From UBA668 sp041394605 (lineage in GTDB: Bacteria > Actinomycetota > Acidimicrobiia > Acidimicrobiales > Ilumatobacteraceae), in the NCBI GenBank assembly GCA_041394605.1, contig JAWKHX010000017.1, positions 1 through 64,000 on the forward strand: a stretch of 64,000 nucleotides of DNA. Direction: 5' to 3'. The translations under genes and the position numbers were made by a program. Shown one piece after another: positions 20,101-25,324 of the stretch. Within the stretch, counting starts at the first letter, position 1. Each line of letters opens with the position of its first letter. The notes beneath the pieces were generated by a model. That model was not told the origin of the DNA and did not search any database. It saw only the letters and a program-made list of their open reading frames with translations.

Positions 20101-20559
20101 CCGGGCAACGACGTGGTGTACCGCAAGGTATTCGACATCGGGGGCCAGTTCGGCCCGTTCGAGTTCCAGTTGGACATCGCCCACACCGGAGACTGGCTGC
20201 GGGTCGTCGGCTTCACCCAGGTGGTGAATCCCGACGAGAGCGGCGAGACCTACTGCGAGTACAGCGGCGCCTTCCCGTTCGTGCTCACGGTGTGGGCGTA
20301 CGACGGCTTCGTCGGCGATCCGGGCACGACGCAGACGCTGGTGGAGGAGGCGCTGGTGGTGCCGACCGACGCCACGAACTTCGACCTGTACTTCGCGGTT
20401 CCGCCCGGCACGCAGAAGGTGGTGCTCGCGTTCGGCAACGCCACCTACCTGTCGACCGATCTGGTCGATCTCGACACCAGCTACCTCCTCAGCTTCTCCG
20501 GCCCGACCGACCAGTACTTCCTGAACTCGGTGGCTGCCAGTTGCACTCCGGTGGCGTGA
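11113..20559 (+). CDS. Giant exported adhesin-like protein: DUF4242, VWD and ~16 Ig-like modules
   Basis: A 3,148-residue protein. Residues 1-80 match DUF4242 (MSEFAVERFLVGWSPEEV, later SCWSLYEAPD). An Arg-rich segment and a hydrophobic stretch (about 106-130) ending in an AxA site (ARQAHAAT) then form what looks like an internal signal peptide. The ARLLDTR domain follows (about 155-275), then a long beta-rich region, a Pro-rich hinge (PPPTPPTPP, about 1157) and a von Willebrand type D-like domain opening with GTYGDPHVASFDG (about 1174). From about 1551 there are some 16 repeats of ~100 residues. No C-terminal anchor is visible, so it is probably released or held non-covalently. ATG 11344 could start a separate exported protein. 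Adhesion or matrix function is inferred. Confidence 0.75.
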   Translation: MSEFAVERFLVGWSPEEVDALLQRLQADDPHLRDAGVRYVESIVVDADESCWSLYEAPDRQSLQIALAASGAAADRLMSARTHRPAAAVVPPHRVDGGRRRPRTAGFGTAALVIMVVAAMVLAPLVAAPARQAHAATPAAVDVAEQQALVALEPARLLDTRTIPGATTIDGDFQGGGERTPGTTLELTIAGRGGVPDTGATAAIINLTAIGTGPGYITTYPCGTRPTASSLNLSPLTTHGPTANELVAPLSPTGTLCLYTSTTTHLIADVTGYTTALPDGGPATPALAEGWHLLPDSILLTEDGQTGTAELFHVNADGERDGTPVPDSIVVTPNADAGIDLDIAPDGTITATGGSEVGEEVVSIAIDGELVGPLWLTSARLQPGVEVLGDARIAYPKVGSTTADLAPFTLEELTARVDLPSGTDVDPAGGDTVMAVVLNGAPPAADTYVVNVGETPVMGQVIEPPDLPTLQRDGRSLISILVTPLNTIYTDLAAGLSVDDLDAMGFFGDTTTYECADGIPAAECPPLPTEQLVPRRGDRARAESKVTVLGTECETSGSFIGGEVKLAKLTSNVKPKGRGVLASVEAGEHQGVIVELGYTTRFEFGPEVKLQAAAAGALECELASKSIAVPVTGALAALADGELTAALVLALELKAAAGPALTVGATCVADGSLLTGFTWTTLRGLEPISEKVGPTVTCDPVFTPTEASNGAGIPLAVEFSATLRAELRAGIRVGGGFARVLGEEIGVPDLGLFQPLVVAMGVKGVVALENSASVLANEASGAKAEVSIVGNVTLSADLFQVFFKDTLGITGSFAVDLISIEVPVETFLKPVDKKDGGITATSNGEALSQPFEMTVGETLEVRVATTLPDAAVPVLPEAATDYVRRDGTYEAFDKFTWAVDGDSTLVASKPITQALCDAVGSGKQIGLVAETEVGPVTVPGWAGSFELKCAQNVTIEPATIELTRSQPTSTFAVQQEGYTSSVWSLRPDFPAHGEIGIALTPSGGSFPDEDQPVQIDASVTCPDGVDEVFTQVYRVYIGETSTETIVTVDGDCRRDYFRVGPDAGTAPVSITIDTAGDADDTWTAAANPGTGFLRGNESTSAEQSVLTAVIPDRDPPECGQVLAEVTRLVTFSTTHRGSDSVLVTYPERRGAELPCDPPPTPPTPPCGGCVDEPSGTYGDPHVASFDGLLYDAQVLGEYTLAESATGDTRIVARFETARTGGLSLFRPTSTTGLSVETAGHQVEVYARPGLRVFVDGAELELAPRGVAMTIGDGVILTRNEDGSLDLAAPALLAHITTFRSVTFSIDPGLSVLITTPADGSLTGLLGTHDGDPANDLTLRTGGTITIEEALQHDVGLYSFTDSWRLTDLADSPFTVGSSVFTAPNEPRPDSEALAPYRLQASEMLGPITSVCDGAFEATSRMIDLLALELAIGGAPADLTQYTCTYMVTGSVHLDDPDVPVLGATVVADADGLTACTATVDASGRYSCSMFPDLAELGTGSGVAFPLSATVAASAPGSEVVAVSGSASWASPPAFGQRVARSVNLVMPIGAVRSVRIDGTATQLGDPFTARMALDLTGTTISGDVVIAGRWRPTPAPDGTFTITVPVPADLEQMTAVWRIGLDGQAQPSATFDGFVDGTNVRTATFAHHPPAIDITGTARYNGAAPGSLPITVTATLAGGGTWATLVNAHPAAATGAYAQRVLLPDDAISAVLSSRLGHASNPAVVTSIGGLAAGAQPVAHDVIVDAPVLYVAGVRELNGQPYTSSTRLQLEVQRSSGAPLTITRSIGGNLAGTYSTLIDLPSDSTSAVLKMEMGVLPAAYPNLTVDPLVPGYQDVPFDAILGAPEVLVTGAVTGGGLPSRTPFGVRITAQPSGYTTTATVTPDASGVYSVRIPAPADAASITVTAEAGFSAADHVSTMVTSPVNGTNEVTLDVAYAAVGLVISGTLSDHGTPITTSEVLTVRRLDGAGALLGATTVDVQPDSSGRYTIVLLAPTATVAVELSTAISPFTNDPLFRRFDGLVAGSNAITFDDDYNPPVARLSGTFTAGGLPMGGNTVFRTTSQVELVGGGTGATNRTTTVFVSPADGSYQVDLVLPRAAVSTVVQARVGPEPDAWPALTMPSLVDGPNEATFSADLPLPVIVDLQGQLRGPGLVPYTTTTTVVYEALDSIGTVIWSTSKSTLPDSFGEFVEHLVLPDETAALRVKWNVGLPADTPVTEVFDGLAPGSNVAVFLGEHHPPVLQITGIVTVNGAAYDHGVHLVVVAERAGGGSWTSTTSAVLDPGSGAYARSMTLPRDATSAIVTVDLGQPLDPEPATVVGSLVGGPNAVTADGVFSGPYLRITGEILVGGAAPPGNTTVTVTATADGHDPLPMEFDVNPANDGGYALDVVLPAWATGADLAAALGPNPADYPTLSVTGLTAGDQPVTFDAIIADQRIDIAGTVTIDGQPWPGPLTLVISGWTTFGGSYTRVEPVQVDSGGTYLLQFTPPDDTVDLEVQANVGPSPYARPEQAYTGLSAGVSTLTFDVALPGRAVHATGILLSGGEPVAGSTSLYLKAYPTGGTTPSYSSSVTVTVDGSGHYDTAFLVPDGTVSVELASQLGEFVNDRVDQSFTGLVDGINDVAFDDDYVPPLLHVVGTLQTDGVPVTSAVTFDIEWNQRLEPSGVFPQIRSVTVTPDSSGRYEFTAVGPRLADDAKVAARLGISSLDYPSTTVDPLVLGVNEVTLDADYESTGLTVSGTMHFRGEPVTSESIEIRSYAAGGASLGSKFVPVAPDPVTGEFSVTTAIPANAEDVDVIVILGVGYSPWRYFQLDVDTTPGQLTVAPAWNIATLSMVVSGTVSNMSGPMPDHFFTIDVTHAAPGVTSFSESVFATTDETGEYSLELFLRPGTQTVTLAPNLLGVAPVELDVTGVVSTHAVDFVSSVSGNAVITGTISENGASPTVAPVLSWRSVYGPEDPFEGSSGTVEYAFTDENGSFEGFADVDDSGAQWIEFSVTFPAPGNDVVYRKVFDIGGQFGPFEFQLDIAHTGDWLRVVGFTQVVNPDESGETYCEYSGAFPFVLTVWAYDGFVGDPGTTQTLVEEALVVPTDATNFDLYFAVPPGTQKVVLAFGNATYLSTDLVDLDTSYLLSFSGPTDQYFLNSVAASCTPVA
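11590..11945 (+). other. ARLLDTR-domain segment with extreme C-ending codon use
   Basis: Across about 115 codons nearly every third position is C (long runs of ACC, CAC-like and GCC text), far stronger than before or after within the same gene, where G-ending codons are common. The border is sharp near 11940. It suggests a domain cassette acquired or maintained separately. Confidence 0.6.
15765..20540 (+). repeat. ~16 tandem Ig-like modules of about 300 bp
   Basis: Each module opens with a strand of the pattern [VI]x[VI]xGTxxxxGxP, for example GLVISGTLSDHGTPI, VARLSGTFTAGGLPM and GLTVSGTMHFRGEPV. Each has a mid-module xxDSSGxYxxxLxLP strand and ends with GLVxGxNxVTFDxxY. The modules are diverged at DNA level, so this is an old protein repeat, not a recent DNA expansion. 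Confidence 0.8.
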
Positions 20560-20619
20560 TGGCCTCCCTCCGCCGGTGCCGGGCTGACTACGCTCGGCAC
20601 CGATGGACGGAGGCTGCAC

Positions 20620-21774
20620 ATGAACGGCGATCAGGCGATGCGTGCCTATGCGGCGGGGCTGCCCGCCCCCGAGTTCCCCGACCCGGCGTGGGTGACGCCC
20701 AAGCCCTTGTCGGAGAGCACCGTCGCCATCGTCACCTCCGCCGCGCTGCACACGCCCGACGACGATGCCTTCACCAACGCGGACACCTCCTACCGGGTCA
20801 TCGACCGCAACCGGCGCGACTTGGTGATGGGCCACTGGAGCCCGAACTTCGACCACACGGGGATCGTGCTGGACCTCAACGTCGTGTACCCGATCGACCG
20901 GCTGGAGGAACTGGCGGCGCGGGGGGTCATCGGCGCGGTGGCGCCGCGCCATCTCTCCTTCGCCGGCAACCAGCCCGACGACGTGGCCACCATCCGCCTG
21001 GACAGTGGCCCCCGCGCCGCCGCGGCGCTGAAGGCCGACGGCGTGGACGTGGTGCTGCTCACGCCCGTTTGACCGCTGTGCACGCGCACCGTGAGTGTGC
21101 TCGCCCATGTGTTCGAAGCCGCCGGGATCGCCACGGTGGTGCTGTCCTCCATCCGCCCGATGTGCGAGAAGGTCTCGCCGCCGCGGGCCCTCCATTGCGA
21201 GTTCCCGTTGGGTCGCCCCCTTGGTCGCCCGAACGACCCCGAGTTCCAGCACGACGTGCTGGCCCGGGCGTTCGCCCTGCTCGACGCGCCCAGCGGGCCG
21301 GTGCTGGTGGACCACCCCGAGGTCATCGAGAGCGATGAGCAGCCGCTGGCCTGCGCGCTGCCACCCCGGTTCGACCCCTCGCTGCCGCCGGCCGTGGACG
21401 AGGCCCGCGGCCTGCGCAAGGCCTACGACCGCCTGCTGGCCAGGCGAGGCGTCACCGCGGTCGGCCGGGTGACGGATGCGGACGGCGTGCCCGCGGCGCT
21501 CGGCGTGCTGCACGACATCGCCAACGGGGCCGACTGGAAGGAAGCCGGGCTGCCGGGCGGCAACACCGTGGCCGTGTGCCACGACATCCGCAACTACTAC
21601 GAGGAGGCCGCGGTGGAGTTGGTGGACGGCCCGCCGCCCGTGGGCCGGGCCATGGAGGACTGGTTCTACGACCAGACCGAAGCCGGCCGCACGATCCTCG
21701 CCGCCCGCGCTGCCATCCGCGACTCCGGCGCCAAGTTCCCCATCTGGTTCTACATGGTGGCCGGCCACCGCTAG
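20620..21774 (+). CDS. Selenoprotein of the glycine/sarcosine/betaine reductase B (GrdB)-like family, in-frame UGA = Sec151
   Basis: Read through TGA 21070-21072 in one frame, this gives a 384-residue protein. The site reads LLTPV-U-PLCTRTVSV, a U-x-x-C redox motif placed as in GrdB-like selenoproteins. The family hallmark PPRALHCEFPLGRPLGRP, then NDPEFQ, follows downstream in the same frame. Neither half alone resembles a whole protein, and the 18 nt after the TGA hold no start with a ribosome site. The ATG at 20620 has GGAGG at 20609-20613. A small hairpin starts 12 nt after the UGA. Family members reduce or cleave C-N or related bonds using selenol chemistry; the substrate of these aerobic actinobacterial members is unknown. 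Sec machinery is not in the window. Confidence 0.85.
21070..21100 (+). promoter_or_regulatory. UGA selenocysteine codon with SECIS-like hairpin
   Basis: UGA at 21070-21072. A 6-bp stem GCGCAC/GUGUGC (21084-21089 with 21095-21100, one G-U pair) closes a 5-nt loop CGUGA. The apical loop begins 17 nt after the UGA and has G as its second base, close to the described bacterial SECIS layout (short stem, G near the loop start, 16-37 nt spacing). Confidence 0.6.
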
Positions 21775-21811
21775 GTGGCCGCGAACGGTGATGGGGGCAA
21801 CGGGGCGGGAG

Positions 21812-22444
21812 ATGCACATCCGGCCCTACGAACCCGCGGACCTCGACGATCTGTACCGCATCTGCCTGCTCACCGGCGACGAGGGCGCGGATGCCAGCGA
21901 TCAGTTCGACGACCCGAACCTGCTGGGGCACTTCTGGGCCGCCCCCTACGCGGTCCACGAGCCGGATCTGGCGTGGGTACTCGCAGATGGCCCGGGCGGG
22001 GGCGGAGGTGTCGTGGGGTACGTGCTCGGAACCCGCGACTCCGTGGCCTTCGCCGGGTGGATGGATTCGCAGTGGCTGCCCGCGCTCCGCCGTCAGTACC
22101 CACTGCCCCCCGCCGGAGACCGCAGCCGCGACGCCGCCATGATCCGGATGATCCACCGTGGGTACACCGCCCCGCAGTTCGCAGACGACTACCCCGCCCA
22201 CCTCCACATCGACCTGCTGCCCGCGGCGCAGCGCCACGGGCACGGCCGGGAGCTGATGACGACCTTGCTCGAGCGCCTCCGCACCCTCAGGGTGCCGGGC
22301 GTCCACCTCGGCGTCGGGCGGGGCAACACCGGGGCCATCGCCTTCTACCAGCGGCTGGGCTTCCAGTTGCTGCACGAGCACCCGTGGGGCCTGGAACTGG
22401 GACTTCGTGTCGGGCCTGCTGGCCCCACGGGGCAAGCTCGCTGA
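21812..22444 (+). CDS. GNAT acetyltransferase, O-GlcNAcase HAT-like
   Basis: A 210-residue GNAT protein. The opening MHIRPYEPADLDDLYRICLL and DPNLLGHFWAAPY resemble the acetyltransferase-like domain found at the end of animal O-GlcNAcase and in stand-alone actinobacterial proteins. The acetyl-CoA loop is seen at LLPAAQRHGHGRELM, followed by LGVGRGNTGAIAFYQRLGF. The substrate is unknown. The ATG at 21812 is preceded by a GGGGCGGGAG purine stretch; an in-frame ATG at 21791 is possible. It lies 37 bp after the selenoprotein gene on the same strand, perhaps cotranscribed. Confidence 0.82.
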   Translation: MHIRPYEPADLDDLYRICLLTGDEGADASDQFDDPNLLGHFWAAPYAVHEPDLAWVLADGPGGGGGVVGYVLGTRDSVAFAGWMDSQWLPALRRQYPLPPAGDRSRDAAMIRMIHRGYTAPQFADDYPAHLHIDLLPAAQRHGHGRELMTTLLERLRTLRVPGVHLGVGRGNTGAIAFYQRLGFQLLHEHPWGLELGLRVGPAGPTGQAR

Positions 22445-22455
22445 CGCCGGATCAC

Positions 22456-22461
22456 TAGCCT
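22456..22461 (+). promoter_or_regulatory. Putative leaderless -10 box (TAGCCT)
   Basis: TAGCCT ends 6 nt before the ATG at 22468 of the acyl-CoA ligase, with no Shine-Dalgarno between. Confidence 0.45.
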
Positions 22462-22467
22462 CGGCGC

Positions 22468-24066
22468 ATGGCACGACTGCTGCAGAAGATGGTCACCGGC
22501 GACGGTGGGGCCCGAGCCGGCGAGCCCGCCGTCACCGACCGCCACGGCGTCACCTCGTGGGGCGAACTGGACCACCGGGTCAACCAGTTGATCGGCGTGC
22601 TCCGATCTCTGGGCGTGGGCCAGGGCGAGCGGGTGGCCCTGCTCTCCGGCAACCGCCGCGAGGTGTACGAGATGATGCAGGCGGTCGCCCACTCCGGCGT
22701 GCTGATGGTGCCGATCAACTGGCACTTCGCCGCCGACGAGGTGCGCTACGTCGTGGAGAACTCCGGCTCCAGGGCGCTGTTCGTCGACCCAACCTACGCC
22801 GCTGCGGCGGAGGGCGTGGCAGAGGACCTCGGCATCCCCCGCTTCGACTTCACCGATCACGAACGGGGTGGCCACTCAACCTACGAGGACGCGCTCGCCG
22901 CCCAGTCGCCGGCCGAGCCGGAGGACCAGCAGATGGGCGGCGTGATGTTCTACACGTCGGGTACCACCGGCCGTCCGAAGGGGGTGCGCAACACCGCGTT
23001 CGGCGCCGGCGGCGTTCCGCCCGAGGTCTACGAGCTGATGGCCGCCGGCATGGTCAACATGGGCTTCCCGCCGAATGGCCGCACCCTCCTGTGCGGCCCG
23101 CACTACCACTCGGCCCAGTGGGCGTTCTCCTTCTTCCCGATGATCGGCGGCTCCAGCGTGGTGGTCCAGGAGCGCTTCGTGCCGGAGGAGACCTTGCGCC
23201 TGATCGACGAGCACGCGATCACCAACGTGCACCTCGTGCCCACCCAGTTCGTCCGTCTGCTACGCGCCGACGAAGCGGCGAAGGCGGCGTTCAGCGGCGC
23301 CTCGCTGGAGCTCGTGCTCCACGGCGCCGCGCCGTGCAGCCCGCAGGTGAAGCGGCAGATGATCGAGTGGTGGGGGCCGACCATCACGGAGTACTACGGC
23401 GCCACGGAGGGCGGGGTGGTCAGCGTCATCACCGCCGAGACCTGGCTGCAGAAGCCCGGGTCGGTGGGCAAGCCGCTGCCCAACTTCATCGTCCGCATCC
23501 AGCCGGAGGACGACGAGGGCGGGGCCATCGGCGAGGGTGCGGTCGGTGAGGAAGGTGCCCCGCCGTTCGTGCCCGGCACCATCCACATCCGCAACACGAT
23601 GGGCACCGACTTCGAGTACCTCGGCGAGCCGGACAAGACCAAGGACGCGCACCGGCTGGAGGGCATGTTCACGCTGGGCGACATCGGCTACCTGGACGAC
23701 GAGGGCTACCTGTTCCTCAGCGACCGCAAGATCGACATGATCATCTCCGGCGGCGTCAACATCTACCCGGCGGAGATCGAAGGTGTGCTCACCGCCCACC
23801 CGGCGGTCGTGGACGCCGCGGTGTTCGGCGTGCCCGACGAGGAGTTCGGCGAGCAGGTGAAGGCGGCCGTGCAGTTGGCCCCCGGCGCGGTGTGGGACAC
23901 CGCCACCGAGGCGGCCGTGGTGGCCCACGCCCGCCAGCACCTGGCCGGCTACAAGGTGCCGCGCAGCTTCGACGTGGTCACCGAGATGCCGCGCAGCGAA
24001 GCGGGCAAACTGCTGAAGCGCGAACTGCGCGCCCCGTATTGGGACTCGGAGGGTCGCAGCATCTGA
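22468..24066 (+). CDS. Acyl-CoA ligase (AMP-binding)
   Basis: A 532-residue ANL adenylating enzyme, paralogous to the one at 6685-8211. The phosphate-binding loop is FYTSGTTGRPKG (about residue 160), A5 is EYYGATEGG, the hinge block is LGDIGYLDDEGYLFLSDRKID and the catalytic lysine block is SEAGKLLKREL. A Gly/Glu-rich insert (DDEGGAIGEGAVGEEG) precedes the A6-A7 region and is unusual. The enzyme makes acyl-CoA from a carboxylic acid, ATP and CoA. It is followed 15 bp later by an efflux transporter with its own promoter-like box. Confidence 0.9.
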   Translation: MARLLQKMVTGDGGARAGEPAVTDRHGVTSWGELDHRVNQLIGVLRSLGVGQGERVALLSGNRREVYEMMQAVAHSGVLMVPINWHFAADEVRYVVENSGSRALFVDPTYAAAAEGVAEDLGIPRFDFTDHERGGHSTYEDALAAQSPAEPEDQQMGGVMFYTSGTTGRPKGVRNTAFGAGGVPPEVYELMAAGMVNMGFPPNGRTLLCGPHYHSAQWAFSFFPMIGGSSVVVQERFVPEETLRLIDEHAITNVHLVPTQFVRLLRADEAAKAAFSGASLELVLHGAAPCSPQVKRQMIEWWGPTITEYYGATEGGVVSVITAETWLQKPGSVGKPLPNFIVRIQPEDDEGGAIGEGAVGEEGAPPFVPGTIHIRNTMGTDFEYLGEPDKTKDAHRLEGMFTLGDIGYLDDEGYLFLSDRKIDMIISGGVNIYPAEIEGVLTAHPAVVDAAVFGVPDEEFGEQVKAAVQLAPGAVWDTATEAAVVAHARQHLAGYKVPRSFDVVTEMPRSEAGKLLKRELRAPYWDSEGRSI

Positions 24067-24081
24067 CCGTAAGGTGAGCGC

Positions 24082-25317
24082 ATGACCCTCTCGCCGGCCG
24101 CCACCTCCGCGCCGGCCCGGCAGAAGGGCGTTGCCGAGGGCAAGGAGTTCATCGCCCTCGTCACCGGCCTGATGGCCATGTCCGCGCTGGGCATCGACCT
24201 CATGCTGCCGGCGTTCCCGGACATGCGGTCCACGTTCGGCATGGCGCCGGATTCCACGGACGTGGCATGGATCGTCAACGCCTACTTCCTCGGCATGGCC
24301 GTGGGGCCATGGCTGTACGGCCCCGCCTCGGACCGCTACGGGCGCCGCCCACCGCTGGTCGCCGGGCTGATCATCTACGCCATCGCCGCCGCACTGGCCG
24401 CGCTGTCGCCCAGCTGGCCGCTGGTGGTGCTGTCCCGCTTCCTGTGGGGTGTGGGGGCGGCCGGGCCGCGGTCGCTCAGCGTCGCCATGATCCGCGACCG
24501 ATTCGAAGGCGACTCCATGGCCCGGCTGATGTCGCTGATCATGGCCGTGTTCCTGCTGGTGCCGATCGCCGCCCCATTGGTGGGTGCCGGCCTGGTGCAC
24601 GCACTGCCGTGGCGGGCCGTGTTCTGGTTCCCCGGGGTGGTGACGCTGGGGTTGCTGCTGTGGTCGCGCCGCCTGCCCGAGACCCTGCCGGAGGACCGCC
24701 GCCGGCCGTTCACCTGGCACTCGGTGCGCACGGCCACCCGCGAGGTGGTCACCCACCGCCAGACGATCACCTTGATCCTCGCCATGACGCTGCTCTTCGG
24801 TGTGCTCTCCGCCTACCTCAGCGGCAGCGAGGTGATCGTGGAGGACGTGTACGACGCCCGCGAATGGTTCCCCGTGTTCTTCTCGGCGATCGCCGTGGTG
24901 CTGGCGCTCAGCTCGCTGAACAACGCCCGGCTGGTGCGGCACTACGGCGTGCACCGCCTGGTCCGCTGGCTGGCCACCAGCGGCGTCGTCGCCGGTTCCG
25001 CGCTCGTGGTGGTGAGCGTCCTCGGCAGCGGCAAACCCAACCTGGTGCTGTGGACGGTGGTCCTCGGCGTCACACTGGCCATCGGGCAGGGCCTCAGCCC
25101 CAACAGCAACACCATCGCGATGGCGCCCGTCCCGCATGTGGCGGGCACGGCCTCGTCGATCATCTCCACGGTCAACAGCGCCGGTGGCGCGCTGCTGGGC
25201 TACCTGGCCACGACGTTCTTCAACGGCACGGTGACGCCGTTCTCGGTGACGATCCTGGTGTACCTGTGCCTTGCGGCCGCGCTGATCCTGTGGGGCACGG
25301 CGCGCCCGGAGCAGTGA
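24082..25317 (+). CDS. MFS drug-resistance transporter, Bcr/CflA type
   Basis: A 411-residue major-facilitator protein with 12 predicted hydrophobic helices. The N-terminal LVTGLMAMSALGIDLMLPAF and the loop 2-3 motif GPASDRYGRRPPLVAG are those of the Bcr/CflA subfamily of drug:H+ antiporters (DHA1). The second half has SPNSNTIAMAP and a helix-rich end. It probably expels small hydrophobic compounds; the substrate is unknown. TAAGGT (24070-24075) sits 6 nt before the ATG; AAGG within it could alternatively act as a ribosome site. It converges with the surface-protein gene, leaving only 7 bp between stops. Confidence 0.88.
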   Translation: MTLSPAATSAPARQKGVAEGKEFIALVTGLMAMSALGIDLMLPAFPDMRSTFGMAPDSTDVAWIVNAYFLGMAVGPWLYGPASDRYGRRPPLVAGLIIYAIAAALAALSPSWPLVVLSRFLWGVGAAGPRSLSVAMIRDRFEGDSMARLMSLIMAVFLLVPIAAPLVGAGLVHALPWRAVFWFPGVVTLGLLLWSRRLPETLPEDRRRPFTWHSVRTATREVVTHRQTITLILAMTLLFGVLSAYLSGSEVIVEDVYDAREWFPVFFSAIAVVLALSSLNNARLVRHYGVHRLVRWLATSGVVAGSALVVVSVLGSGKPNLVLWTVVLGVTLAIGQGLSPNSNTIAMAPVPHVAGTASSIISTVNSAGGALLGYLATTFFNGTVTPFSVTILVYLCLAAALILWGTARPEQ

Positions 25318-25324
25318 GCGGCGC

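Noticed and set aside
20620..21072. Separate 150-residue gene ending at TGA 21070
   Set aside because: The next coding text is in the same frame, has no ribosome site and completes the family, so one Sec-containing gene explains it better.
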